DNA from: Antrihabitans auranticaus
Lineage (GTDB): Bacteria; Actinomycetota; Actinomycetes; Mycobacteriales; Mycobacteriaceae
Reading direction: 5' to 3'
DNA length: 64,000 bases
NCBI RefSeq assembly: GCF_016481275.1
Contig: NZ_JAEMNW010000001.1
Location: 1,603,531 to 1,667,530, forward strand
This document shows, piece after piece, positions 50,304 through 59,837 of the stretch. How positions within the stretch are numbered: the first letter of the stretch is position 1; each line of letters starts with the position of its first letter. The notes below the pieces were generated by a model. It saw only the letters and a program-made list of their open reading frames with translations, searched no databases and was not told the DNA's origin. The translations under genes and the position numbers were made by a program.

Positions 50304-52040
50304 CTAAAATTTACCAACTTCAGACCACCTCCTTCCTCGTGTACCGACGAAGGTACGTGGATTTTCGGGGTCCGGCAACGTATTTTCGCGCAGCGCGGAA
50401 TCGAAGCAAACGACCTGGTCAGCGCCATGATCAACAGGCAGCTGATGGGTGATGACCACAACCGACCGCCGCGGATCGACCAGACCGGAACGACGGTTCA
50501 GCAGCGCACGCAGCAGATCGGCTCCGCCGGTGTCGTCGAGATGCTCGGTCGGCTCGTCGAGTAGCAGGATCTCGGCGGGAGAGACGATCGCGCGGGCCAG
50601 CAAAATCCGGCGACGCTGACCACCTGACACCGCCCGATCGCCACCGGTGAGCACCGTATCGACGCCGTCTGCCAGACCGTCGAGCCAGTCCCCCAACCCA
50701 ACCGCGCGCAACGCCTCGTCCGCCTCCGCCCGACCCAGATCTCCGCGCGCGACGCGTAGGTTTTCGAGGAGCGACGTATCGAAGATGTGTGCGTCTTCGG
50801 CGAAATAGGTGATTCGGCGGCGGACATCGCCCGGATCCCAGTCACTGATCGGAATACCGTTCACTGTGACCTGACCGCCGACCGGCTCGAGCAGCCCCGC
50901 AAGCGTCATGAGGAACGTCGATTTACCGGATCCGCTGGAGCCGACGACGGCGGTCCGCGATCCGATTGCGAGGTTCAGTCGAACCGGTGCGGTCGCCTTG
51001 CCACCAGGCCACCCGGAGACGAGGTCCGAGCAGCGGACTTCCATGGTGGTGGGCAGAGGCGCGCCCGAGGACGCGCTGGGATCGCCCGCGAGGTCGAGCA
51101 AGCTGACGATCCGAGTAGCCGCGACGCGGGCCTGCGTGAGCGCGGTGAGCGCTTGCGGCAGCGGTGCTACCGCCTCGAAGGACGCGAGCGGCAGCAGCAC
51201 CAGAATCGCGAGCGCCATCGGACTCATGTCGCCCGACCCGTAGCGCAGGATTCCGATCACGAGCGTCCCGACTATCGACGCACCCATCGCCAGCGGCATA
51301 GTGGCTGCGGCGATCGCCGAATGCAATGCCGCACGGTCGGTTGCGACGGTCGCGCGGGTGTTGGCGTGCTTTGCCGCGCCCACAATGTCGTCGAGCCGAC
51401 CCGCGACGCGCAGTTCTGCCGCGTGATCGAGCGCGGTTACCGCTTGCTCGGTGTATTCGGCCCGCGCAGACATCCCGGCCGTTTCCGCCAGGCGGGCTGC
51501 ACGCGCTGCGACGAGAGGTGCGATGACGCCGGCGGCGACGAGCGACGTCGCGAGAATGATTGCGGCCGTGAGCGAGATCGTGCCCAGGAGAACGACCGCC
51601 GCTGCCCCCAGCACAGCGGCGATCGCAATCGGGACGATGGCGCGGACCACCACGGCAGCGACGGTGTCGACGTCGGCGCCGGTCCGGTTACGTACATCGC
51701 CGCGGCGCAAGCCCGTAACGGCGGCTGGGTCGCCACTTGCCAGCCGCTTGTACAAGGCACTGCGAGCGGCCGTAGTCGCACGAAAGGCCGTGTCGTGGCT
51801 CGCGAGCCGTTCCAGGTAGCGGAACAATCCGCGAGAGATACCCAGTGCCCGAACGCAGACCACCGCTACGGACAACTCCAGCACCGGCGGCATTCCCCAT
51901 GCCCGCGCGATCAGCCAGGCCGCGACGGCAGCGAGCGCCAGTCCACTTCCGAGGCCAACCACGCCGGCCGCCACAGCGGCTACGACTCGCGACGGCTTCA
52001 ACTCGAGCAGGGCCAGCGCTCTGCGGAGCGGGCTATTCAT
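50304..52040 (-). CDS. cydC: Cytochrome bd ABC exporter subunit CydC
   Basis: A 578-residue fused membrane-ATPase half transporter. Six transmembrane helices (1-290), then a nucleotide-binding domain with Walker A GSSGSGKS, signature VSGGQRRR, Walker B ILLLDEPTEHLD and switch His in ITHQLP. CydDC exports cysteine and glutathione-type thiols and heme and is needed for cytochrome bd assembly. Last gene of cydABDC; its start overlaps the cydD stop by eight bases. Confidence 0.92.
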   Translation of the reverse strand: MNSPLRRALALLELKPSRVVAAVAAGVVGLGSGLALAAVAAWLIARAWGMPPVLELSVAVVCVRALGISRGLFRYLERLASHDTAFRATTAARSALYKRLASGDPAAVTGLRRGDVRNRTGADVDTVAAVVVRAIVPIAIAAVLGAAAVVLLGTISLTAAIILATSLVAAGVIAPLVAARAARLAETAGMSARAEYTEQAVTALDHAAELRVAGRLDDIVGAAKHANTRATVATDRAALHSAIAAATMPLAMGASIVGTLVIGILRYGSGDMSPMALAILVLLPLASFEAVAPLPQALTALTQARVAATRIVSLLDLAGDPSASSGAPLPTTMEVRCSDLVSGWPGGKATAPVRLNLAIGSRTAVVGSSGSGKSTFLMTLAGLLEPVGGQVTVNGIPISDWDPGDVRRRITYFAEDAHIFDTSLLENLRVARGDLGRAEADEALRAVGLGDWLDGLADGVDTVLTGGDRAVSGGQRRRILLARAIVSPAEILLLDEPTEHLDDTGGADLLRALLNRRSGLVDPRRSVVVITHQLPVDHGADQVVCFDSALRENTLPDPENPRTFVGTRGRRWSEVGKF

Positions 52041-53715
52041 CGTCGCCTCCTACCGTCACGACGACGTCGGCAGCTGCAAGGACGCTGGGACGATGGCCGA
52101 CGATAACCACCGTCGCACCGCGGTCAGCGTACGAAATCAGCGAACTCAGCACTGCTGCTTCACTTTCGGCGTCCAGATGCGCGGTCGGCTCGTCGAGGAG
52201 AAGAATCGGCTTCCCGCCGACCAGCACTCTGGTCAGCGCTAGACGCTGCCGCTGACCGAGAGACAGTCCGGCGCCACCGGTGCCGACCACCGTGTCCCAG
52301 CCCTCGGGCAACTCGGCCAGTACCTGATCCAATCCTGTTGCCGCACAGGCATTATCTAGAATCTGCGAGACTGCACCCACGGGACCGGACAGCTCGAGGT
52401 TCTCGCGCAGGGTGCCCGGGATCAGGACCGGTCGCTGCGGCAGCCATGCGACCCGCTCCCACCACCATTCCGGGTCGATCGCACCGATGTCGGTTCCGTC
52501 GATGGCCACCCGTCCCGTGGTGGGTTCCGCCAGCCCGAGAACCGCCTGCAGCACAGACGATTTGCCGGCGCCGTTCGGACCGGTCAGCACGGTGACCAGG
52601 CCCGGTCGAAACACTGCACTGAAGTTTCTCGGCGCCAAACGGTCTCGCGCGATCATGCCCAGACCGGAGACGTCGATCACGCCATTACAGCGACGTGGCC
52701 GACCGTACGTACCGCGTGCGCCCCCGCGCGACGCATCGAGAACCTCGAAGACCTTGTCTGCAGCCGTCATTCCATCCTCCGCAGCGTGAAACCGCTCGCC
52801 AAGAGACCGAAACGGTTGGTACACCTCGGGCGCGAGAATCAACACGACGATTCCCGCAGTCAATGCCATTTCACCGAACACGAGCCGCAAGCCGATACTC
52901 ACGGCGATCAGAGCCACGCACAGCGTCGCGAGCAGTTCGAGCACGAGCGCCGACAGAAACGCAATACGCAACGCGGACATCGCGGTTCGCCGATGCGCCT
53001 CCCCCAGCTCGCGAACCCGATCGGCCGGTCCGTGTTGGCGACCGAGGGCACGCAAAGTCGGTAGCCCCGCCAGGAGGTCGAGCAGCTGAGCCGACTGCAT
53101 ACTCATCGTCCGCAGCGTGGTGTTGGCCTTGCCCTTGGTGAGCAACCCGATCAGGATCATGAACGCCGGGATCAGCGGCAACGTCACCAACACGATTCCG
53201 GCGGAGATCAGATCCTGGCCGGCGATCACGACCAGGACGGTCGGCGGGACGATCGCAGCCAGGAAGAGCGCAGGCACGTATCCGGCGAGGTAGGCGCGCA
53301 GATCCGCGACACCGCGGGTGATGACCTGGGTCAGTTCCGCACTGCGCGAGTCGAGTTCGCGGGTCGGCAACCTGGTCGCAGCCGTGAGCGCCTCGTTCTC
53401 CAACTCTGCGACGATCTGTGCAGCGGAGCGATGGCCGAAGCGTGCCTGTAACCACGTCGCTCCGATGCGGACCACCAGCGCAAGTCCGAGGACGATCAGC
53501 TCGACAGACCACGACCCGAGCGATCGCCGCGCGGGATCGGTGATCACGCCGCCCAGGATCGAGCCGATCATCAACGCAGACAGAATGATCGATGCCGTGA
53601 TCGTCAGCGACAGACCGATCGTGAGAACGAGGTACTTTCGGGCCGTCCGAGAACAGCGCCAGAGTCGTGGGTCTATCGGACGCTTCCTGCGCGGCGTATC
53701 GAGTGCGGTGGCCAT
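52033..53715 (-). CDS. cydD: Cytochrome bd ABC exporter subunit CydD
   Basis: 560 residues with six transmembrane helices followed by an ATPase domain: Walker A GPNGAGKS, signature LSLGQRQR, Walker B ILLLDEPTAHLD, switch His in VIVGHRP. Partner of CydC. The ATG at 53715 lies one base after the cydB stop (TGAcATG), which decides the start. Confidence 0.92.
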   Translation of the reverse strand: MATALDTPRRKRPIDPRLWRCSRTARKYLVLTIGLSLTITASIILSALMIGSILGGVITDPARRSLGSWSVELIVLGLALVVRIGATWLQARFGHRSAAQIVAELENEALTAATRLPTRELDSRSAELTQVITRGVADLRAYLAGYVPALFLAAIVPPTVLVVIAGQDLISAGIVLVTLPLIPAFMILIGLLTKGKANTTLRTMSMQSAQLLDLLAGLPTLRALGRQHGPADRVRELGEAHRRTAMSALRIAFLSALVLELLATLCVALIAVSIGLRLVFGEMALTAGIVVLILAPEVYQPFRSLGERFHAAEDGMTAADKVFEVLDASRGGARGTYGRPRRCNGVIDVSGLGMIARDRLAPRNFSAVFRPGLVTVLTGPNGAGKSSVLQAVLGLAEPTTGRVAIDGTDIGAIDPEWWWERVAWLPQRPVLIPGTLRENLELSGPVGAVSQILDNACAATGLDQVLAELPEGWDTVVGTGGAGLSLGQRQRLALTRVLVGGKPILLLDEPTAHLDAESEAAVLSSLISYADRGATVVIVGHRPSVLAAADVVVTVGGDDE

Positions 53716-53716
53716 G

Positions 53717-54739
53717 TCAACGCCGCCGCGCCGCGAGCCCGATCGACGGCGGAATCTGGGCCGTCGAAATACGTTGCCGGAAGACCCAATACGTCCAGGC
53801 CTGGTAGAGCACGACAACCGGAGCCGTGAACGCCGCCGCCCAGCTCAGCACCGTCAGGGTGTAGTGGCTCGACGACGCGGTGTGGATTGTCATGCTGAGT
53901 TCTGCACCCAGAGTCGAAGGCAGCACATTCGGGAAGAGCGACCCGAACAGCACGACGAACGTACCTACAACCGCAAGAGACGTTGCGCCGAAAGCCCAAC
54001 CCTCACGGCGCGAGCGAGTCAGCAGAACTACCCCGGCCAATGCGGCTACGACAGCCCCCACCACTAGCCACGTCCACGACTTGCCGTACGCAACCTGGGT
54101 CCACAGGACGAACGCCGCTGCCACGAGACCGGCTGGAACTGCCAGTCGCGCAGCGAGTTTCCCGGCATCGACCTGAACGTCGTCTGCCGTCTTCAAAGCG
54201 ACGAACACCGCGCCGTGCAGAAAGAAGAGCATTGCGGTGGTTGCTCCACCGAGCAGGGCGTACGGATTGAGCACGTCCAAGAAGCCCGAGGTGATCTGCT
54301 TGTCGGCGTCGAGAGCAACACCGCGCACGATGTTCGCGAAGAGCACGCCCCACAACACCGCCGGCACCCACGAGCCCGCCATGATGGCGAGGTCACAACG
54401 CTTGCGCCACAACGGATCATCCAGCTTGCCGCGCCACTCGATGGCGCACACCCGCAGGATCAGCGTCACGAGGATGAGCAGTAGCGGCAGGTAGAAGCCC
54501 GAGAACACCGTCGCGTACCACTCCGGAAATGCCGCGAACATCGCCCCGACCGCCGTGATGACCCAGACCTCGTTGCCATCCCAGACGGGTCCGATCGTGT
54601 TGAGCAGCACGCGCCGTCGTGTATCCGTGCGACCGAGGACCGGGAAAGCCATCCCGACCCCGAAGTCGAATCCTTCGAGCAGGAAGTAGCCGACGAACAG
54701 GACGGCAATGACGACGAACCACATCTCGTGCATTCCCAT
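53717..54739 (-). CDS. cydB: Cytochrome bd oxidase subunit II
   Basis: 340 residues with about eight to nine transmembrane helices and the conserved N-terminal FVGYFLLEGFDFGVGM. With CydA it forms the high-affinity quinol oxidase that reduces oxygen to water without proton pumping. Eight bases separate it from cydA. Confidence 0.94.
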   Translation of the reverse strand: MGMHEMWFVVIAVLFVGYFLLEGFDFGVGMAFPVLGRTDTRRRVLLNTIGPVWDGNEVWVITAVGAMFAAFPEWYATVFSGFYLPLLLILVTLILRVCAIEWRGKLDDPLWRKRCDLAIMAGSWVPAVLWGVLFANIVRGVALDADKQITSGFLDVLNPYALLGGATTAMLFFLHGAVFVALKTADDVQVDAGKLAARLAVPAGLVAAAFVLWTQVAYGKSWTWLVVGAVVAALAGVVLLTRSRREGWAFGATSLAVVGTFVVLFGSLFPNVLPSTLGAELSMTIHTASSSHYTLTVLSWAAAFTAPVVVLYQAWTYWVFRQRISTAQIPPSIGLAARRR

Positions 54740-54747
54740 GACGACTC

Positions 54748-56202
54748 CTAGTACGCGAACGAAAGTTGTTTGGGCGCATCGCTGTCATCGTCATCGTGCG
54801 CGTGCGGATGGGTATCGTGCTCCAACGGTCCGGCGACCACATACCGCCTGATCAGGTTGAACCAGACCAGGGCAAGGCCGGCATACACGAGCGTGAATAC
54901 GACCAGCGAGATCACCACTGTCGACGCCGGATGGTCCGACACACCTTGCGAGACCGTCAGCCGAATCTGGTCCACACCAGTCGGATTGGGCGCTACCACC
55001 CATGGCTGTCTACCCATCTCCGTGAACACCCAGCCCGCGCTGTTCGCGAGGAACGGCGTCGGAATCGCGGCAAGCGAGAGCCACCCGAACCACCGCTGGT
55101 GCGGCACCCGGCCACCCCGAGTCACCCACAGGCCCGCGAGCGCGAGCAGCGCAGAGCCGGCCGCGAGGGTGATCATCATGCGGAAGGCCCAATACGTGAC
55201 GAACAGGTTCGGCCGGTAGTCACCCGGGCCGTACTTCTCGACGTACTCTTCCTGCAGGTCGACGACGCCCTTGAGGTCGACGCCGGTGAACTGGCCCTTG
55301 GCGAGGAACGACAGGACACCCGGCACCTCGATGAGGTGCACGACGCTGTCGCAGTTGTTGTGTGTGCCGACGGTCAGCACCGAGAAATCGGGATCGGTCG
55401 CGCTGTGGCACAACGATTCCGCGGATGCCATCTTCATCGGTTGCTGCTCGAACATCAGCTTGCCCTGCACGTCGCCGGTGTAGACCAGCGCCGCACCCGA
55501 AACGATGATCACGCCCATGGCGAGTCGCGCGACGGGCCTGAACATGCGCGCGCCGTCGCCGTCCTCGTGTTTCAAGCCCCGCACCATCCACCATCCGGCC
55601 ACGCCGGCAACGAACGTCCCAGCGGTCAGGAACGCGCCCGCGACAGCGTGCGGGAACGCCGCAAGCGCAGTGTTGTTGGTCAGCAGCTCCCAGATACTCG
55701 TGAGCTCGGCGCGGCCGGTCTCGGGGTTGAAGCGGGCACCGACCGGATGCTGCATGAACGAGTTGGCCGCGATGATGAAGTACGCAGACGCGTTGACACC
55801 GATGGCAACCAGCCAAATCGTCGCAAGGTGGACAAGCTTCGGAAGCCTGCCCCAGCCGAAGATCCACAGGCCGAGGAACGTCGATTCCAGGAAGAAGGCG
55901 ACGAGGCCCTCGAGTGCGAGCGGCGCGCCGAAGACGTCGCCGACAAACCGCGAGTACTCGCTCCAGTTCATGCCGAACTGGAACTCCTGCACGATGCCCG
56001 TCGCGACTCCGAGGGCGAAGTTGATCAGGAAGAGCTTGCCGAAGAATTTCGTGAGTCGGTACCACTGGTCGTTGCCCGTGACGACCCACACCGTCTGCAT
56101 GACGGCAATGAGCGGCGCAAGTCCGATCGTCAGGGGAACGAAGATGAAGTGGTAGACGGTCGTGATCCCGAACTGCCATCTCGAGATGTCCAAGGCATCC
56201 AT
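54748..56202 (-). CDS. cydA: Cytochrome bd oxidase subunit I
   Basis: 484 residues. Heme ligand His in VYHFIFVPLTIG, further ligands in LVAFFLES..., the Q loop region and the signature GRQPW (TEMGRQPWVV). The C-terminal tail is His/Asp-rich (HDTHPHAHDDDDSD). The ATG at 56202 is preferred to that at 56217 because GGGAG lies five bases before it. First gene of cydABDC. A 10-base inverted repeat lies directly upstream. Confidence 0.93.
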   Translation of the reverse strand: MDALDISRWQFGITTVYHFIFVPLTIGLAPLIAVMQTVWVVTGNDQWYRLTKFFGKLFLINFALGVATGIVQEFQFGMNWSEYSRFVGDVFGAPLALEGLVAFFLESTFLGLWIFGWGRLPKLVHLATIWLVAIGVNASAYFIIAANSFMQHPVGARFNPETGRAELTSIWELLTNNTALAAFPHAVAGAFLTAGTFVAGVAGWWMVRGLKHEDGDGARMFRPVARLAMGVIIVSGAALVYTGDVQGKLMFEQQPMKMASAESLCHSATDPDFSVLTVGTHNNCDSVVHLIEVPGVLSFLAKGQFTGVDLKGVVDLQEEYVEKYGPGDYRPNLFVTYWAFRMMITLAAGSALLALAGLWVTRGGRVPHQRWFGWLSLAAIPTPFLANSAGWVFTEMGRQPWVVAPNPTGVDQIRLTVSQGVSDHPASTVVISLVVFTLVYAGLALVWFNLIRRYVVAGPLEHDTHPHAHDDDDSDAPKQLSFAY

Positions 56203-56219
56203 GCCTGCTCCCGCCATCG

Positions 56220-56254
56220 TCTACTACAGCTTGCGTACTACTGACTGTAGTAGA
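56220..56254. promoter_or_regulatory. Inverted repeat upstream of cydA
   Basis: TCTACTACAG (56220-56229) and CTGTAGTAGA (56245-56254) form a perfect ten-base inverted repeat with a 15-base spacer. The spacer itself contains TACTAC/GTAGTA half-sites. It lies 18-52 bases upstream of the cydA start and is a good candidate operator for redox or oxygen control of cydABDC. Confidence 0.6.
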
Positions 56255-56284
56255 TATTGAAACCTGCGGGAACCCTTTCGTGCG

Positions 56285-57148
56285 CTACGCCATAATCCCG
56301 ACCGTCTCGATGGCCTTCTCGATGAGCGCCACCATCTCGGCACCACGCGTGGTTTCCGCGAGCTTCAGGCCGTCGAGGGTGTGCACACGCGCGGCGAGAG
56401 TCACGCTCGAGAGCAACCAAAGTCCCTCTGCGGTAATGAGATCTGCCGGAAAGACCGGCTCGTAGGAACAGCTGAAGCCCTCTTGCTCGGCGACCTCGAA
56501 GACCGCACGCTGGGTCGTACCGGACAGAATTCCGTGTTGCGGCGGCGGTGTGATCAGCGTCTTACCGCGCGCGATCACAACCGTCGATCGCGGGCCCTCC
56601 AGCACACGGCCCTCACTGCTGACGAAGATGACGTCGTCAGTTTCGTAGCGCTGGGCGAACCGCAGCGCAGCCATGTTCGTCGCGTAGGACAGCGTCTTCG
56701 CGCCGAGGAGTTGCCAGGGCGCGGTTTGGCCCAATTCGATCGAGTGCCCCCGCGCGAGCGTCATGACCGATATGCCGTCCTTGCGCGCCTGCTCGATGCG
56801 CTCGGCAACCGGTCCGATGGTCACGTATGCGGTCGGGGATCCACCGATCTCCCGGCCCCGGCTGAGGACCAGACGCATCGCACCGTCGGTCTCCCCACCC
56901 CACTTCTTCAGCGCCACCTTGATCGCATTGCGCCAGGCCACGAGGTCCGGCTCGGGCAATTCGAGCGCCTCGGCCGACTTGTGCATGCGCGTGAGGTGCA
57001 GCTCGATGACGCACGCCTTGCCGTTGCGGACGAGGACGGTTTCGAACACACCGTCACCCCGGACGGCCGCGAGGTCGTCGGCGTGCAGCAGCGGCTTGTC
57101 CGGGTCCCGAACCGCACCATCCAAGGTCACCAGCACTCGATCAGCCAT
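56285..57148 (-). CDS. pabC: Aminodeoxychorismate lyase
   Basis: 287 residues, a class IV PLP enzyme. The PLP lysine is K151 in GAKTLSYATNM. N-terminal RGDGVFETVLV and the LEGPRSTVVI and PPPQHGILSGTTQRAV blocks are typical. It converts aminodeoxychorismate to p-aminobenzoate for folate. Homologue of Rv0812. An aminotransferase of the same class cannot be excluded. Start ATG 57148. Confidence 0.85.
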   Translation of the reverse strand: MADRVLVTLDGAVRDPDKPLLHADDLAAVRGDGVFETVLVRNGKACVIELHLTRMHKSAEALELPEPDLVAWRNAIKVALKKWGGETDGAMRLVLSRGREIGGSPTAYVTIGPVAERIEQARKDGISVMTLARGHSIELGQTAPWQLLGAKTLSYATNMAALRFAQRYETDDVIFVSSEGRVLEGPRSTVVIARGKTLITPPPQHGILSGTTQRAVFEVAEQEGFSCSYEPVFPADLITAEGLWLLSSVTLAARVHTLDGLKLAETTRGAEMVALIEKAIETVGIMA

Positions 57149-57211
57149 GCCACCAAGCCTATCGACGCGAGCAGGCTCGATAGGGCGGCAATGGACTACT
57201 AGGGTTGGCTC

Positions 57212-58069
57212 ATGGGTCCGCAGACCATGCCCGCAGCGTTCATCGGCCACGGCAATCCGATGAACGCCCTCGAACGCAACCGGTACACGGAGGCGTGGCG
57301 AACATTCGGGGCGTCCGTCCCGAAACCGCGTGCCATCCTTGTGATCTCGGCCCACTGGTATACGAACGCGACCGCCGTGACCGCCATGCCGCGTCCGCGG
57401 ACGATCCACGACTTCTATGGTTTTCCGCAGCCGCTCTTCGACGTGGAGTACCCGGCACCGGGGTTACCCGAGCTCGCAACGCAGGTCGCCGATGTGGTCA
57501 AGCCCACGTGGTGCGGGGCCGACGTCGACAGCTGGGGCATCGACCACGGCACCTGGTCCGTGCTGGTCCACGCGTTCCCCGACGCGTCGATTCCCGTGGT
57601 CCAACTCGCCTTGAATGCGTTCAAGGACTTCGATCACCACCTCGAACTCGGCCGCAAGCTCGCACAGCTACGTGACGACGGCGTCCTGATCATCGGGAGC
57701 GGAAACATCGTCCACAACCTGCGAGCCGTCGACTTCGGTCAGCCAGATACCGGCTACGACTGGGCATTGCGCTTCGACGACGCCGCACGCGAACAGCTCG
57801 AGAGCAACCCCACCGAGATCGCCGCGCTCGACAGCCATCCGGACTTCCGCCTTGCCGTCCCCACGCCGGACCACTACCTACCGATGCTCTACATCGCAGG
57901 CCTCGCCGACACCGAACCGTTGAACCTGCTCGTCGACGGCCACGCGGCCGGGTCGATCTCGATGGCGGCCTACACCCTCGGCCTGAATTGCCCCGAGGCG
58001 GCGAAGCCAGGAGCCGGATCGGCGGCTCTCTCACCCGACGGCTTCCCGGCTGCCGACAGCAACCTCTAG
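57212..58069 (+). CDS. 4,5-DOPA-type extradiol dioxygenase (YgiD family)
   Basis: 285 residues, class III extradiol ring-cleavage fold. Zinc/iron ligand motifs are FIGHGNPMNAL, VISAHWYT, and the C-terminal HYLPMLYIAG, with GSGNIVHNLR between. YgiD members open 4,5-DOPA-like catechols; the natural substrate in actinomycetes is unknown. Divergent from pabC. Confidence 0.88.
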   Translation: MGPQTMPAAFIGHGNPMNALERNRYTEAWRTFGASVPKPRAILVISAHWYTNATAVTAMPRPRTIHDFYGFPQPLFDVEYPAPGLPELATQVADVVKPTWCGADVDSWGIDHGTWSVLVHAFPDASIPVVQLALNAFKDFDHHLELGRKLAQLRDDGVLIIGSGNIVHNLRAVDFGQPDTGYDWALRFDDAAREQLESNPTEIAALDSHPDFRLAVPTPDHYLPMLYIAGLADTEPLNLLVDGHAAGSISMAAYTLGLNCPEAAKPGAGSAALSPDGFPAADSNL

Positions 58070-58089
58070 GCCGAAACTAGGATGGACTG

Positions 58090-59205
58090 GTGACCGAAAC
58101 TCAGTCCGTGCAACCCAGTCCACTACTCGGGGCAGCCGGCGCGGTACCTGGTCCCCCGCAAACTCCCGACGAGGCCGTCGCCTGGCACTACGGCGACCCG
58201 TTTCCGGAACAGCGCGCAGCCGTCGACGCTGCCGCGATCGTGGACCGCTCGCATCGATTCGTCATCGCGATCGACGGCACCGAACGGCTGACGTGGCTGC
58301 ACACCATCTCGAGCCAGCACGTCGCGAGCCTTCCCGATGCCACCACAGCCGAGAACCTGAGCCTCGACGCGAACGGTCGCGTCGAGCACCACTTCGTCAT
58401 GACCGATCTCGGCGGCACGACCTGGATCGACACCGAGGCCGCGAACGGCCCAGCGCTGCTCGCGTTTCTGACGAAGATGGTGTTCTGGTCGAAGGCCGAG
58501 CCGCGAGATGCCAACGACTACGCGGTCCTCAGCCTGCTCGGACCCGCGACCTCACGGTTGGCGACCGCTCTCGGCATAGACGCTCTACCCGAGACAGCGG
58601 TTGCGCTGCCGGGCGGCGGTCTCGTTCGGAAGATGGCATGGCCGACGTCGAATTCCTACGACCTACTCGTTCCGCGTTCCGAACTCGGCGAGTTGTGGAT
58701 CCGGTTGACCGCCGCAGGTGCACAACCGGCCGGTATGTGGGCGTTCGAGGCGCTGCGCGTCGCTGCGCTGCGCCCGCGGCTCGGACTCGACACGGACGAC
58801 CGCACGATCCCGCACGAGGTCGGCTGGATCGGTGGCGTCGAAACCGGCGGTGCCGTCCACCTCGAAAAGGGCTGCTACCGCGGGCAAGAAACGGTCGCGC
58901 GGGTGCACAACCTCGGCAAAGCGCCGCGGCACATGGTGTTGTTGCATCTCGACGGTTCCGCTGACAGCCGACCTGAGCCCGGCGAGGCGGTCACCGCGGG
59001 CGGCCGCAGCGTGGGGCGTCTCGGCACCGTCATCGATCATTACGAGCTCGGTCCGATCGCGCTCGCCCTCGTCAAGCGAAACGTTCCGGCGGACACCCAA
59101 CTCGAGGCCGGCCCGTGCGCGGCGTCGATCGATCCGGACTCCGTTCCGCGTAGCGACGGGGTACAGGCCGGACGCGCGGCCGTCGACCGTTTGCGGGGTC
59201 GCTGA
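58090..59205 (+). CDS. ygfZ: YgfZ/GcvT folate-binding protein
   Basis: 371 residues of the GcvT-like fold with the family signature KGCYRGQETVAR (about 262-273). It uses folate to support Fe-S cluster enzymes. Homologue of Rv0811c. GTG start; the TGA overlaps the ATG of the MOSC gene by one base. Confidence 0.9.
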   Translation: MTETQSVQPSPLLGAAGAVPGPPQTPDEAVAWHYGDPFPEQRAAVDAAAIVDRSHRFVIAIDGTERLTWLHTISSQHVASLPDATTAENLSLDANGRVEHHFVMTDLGGTTWIDTEAANGPALLAFLTKMVFWSKAEPRDANDYAVLSLLGPATSRLATALGIDALPETAVALPGGGLVRKMAWPTSNSYDLLVPRSELGELWIRLTAAGAQPAGMWAFEALRVAALRPRLGLDTDDRTIPHEVGWIGGVETGGAVHLEKGCYRGQETVARVHNLGKAPRHMVLLHLDGSADSRPEPGEAVTAGGRSVGRLGTVIDHYELGPIALALVKRNVPADTQLEAGPCAASIDPDSVPRSDGVQAGRAAVDRLRGR

Positions 59206-59837
59206 TGGGTGTGCTCGATGCGGTCTGCGTCGTGTACGAAGACCTGCCGCAGCCTCGTGCCGTCCCGTTCACCGCGATCGACAAGCGACCGGTCGAGGGC
59301 GGTGTTTCTGTCACCAAGCTCGGCCTCGAGGGTGACCACGTGTGCGACCCCAAACACCACGGCGGAGTCGACCAGGCCGTTTACGTCTACTCCGACGCCG
59401 AAGCGCAGCGCTGGTCCGACGAGCTCGGCAGGCCGTTGCCCGCTGGCTGGTTCGGCGAGAACTTCCGCGTCAGCGGCATTCCGGCCACCGATGCTGTCGT
59501 TGGTACGCGCTGGCAGGTCGGTACCGCACTGTTCGAAGTGACCTCGCCACGGACTCCCTGTATGAGCTTCCAGATTTGGGCGCGGGAGGAACATTGGGTG
59601 CGGCGCTTCGCCGAGCGGGGCGACACCGGGACCTATCTGCGCGTACTGGAGGAAGGCGTGGTCACCGCAGGTGATCGGATAGACATCGTGCACACACCCG
59701 CGCACGGCGTCACGATTCGCGACGTCTTCCGAAGCGCCGATGCCGATCGACTGGCACGGCTGCTCGACGGAGAACCGACCATTTCGGCGAAACTGCGGCC
59801 CCGTCTCGAGAGCGCCCTCGAACGGCTCACTCGGTGA
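59205..59837 (+). CDS. MOSC domain protein (YiiM-like)
   Basis: 210 residues. The MOSC domain includes LGLEGDHVCDPKHHGGVDQAVYVYS, WFGENFRV and the conserved Cys in SPRTPCMSF that could carry sulfur for molybdenum cofactor chemistry. It belongs to the standalone YiiM type. Overlaps ygfZ by one base and the asparaginase gene by four. Confidence 0.88.
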   Translation: MGVLDAVCVVYEDLPQPRAVPFTAIDKRPVEGGVSVTKLGLEGDHVCDPKHHGGVDQAVYVYSDAEAQRWSDELGRPLPAGWFGENFRVSGIPATDAVVGTRWQVGTALFEVTSPRTPCMSFQIWAREEHWVRRFAERGDTGTYLRVLEEGVVTAGDRIDIVHTPAHGVTIRDVFRSADADRLARLLDGEPTISAKLRPRLESALERLTR

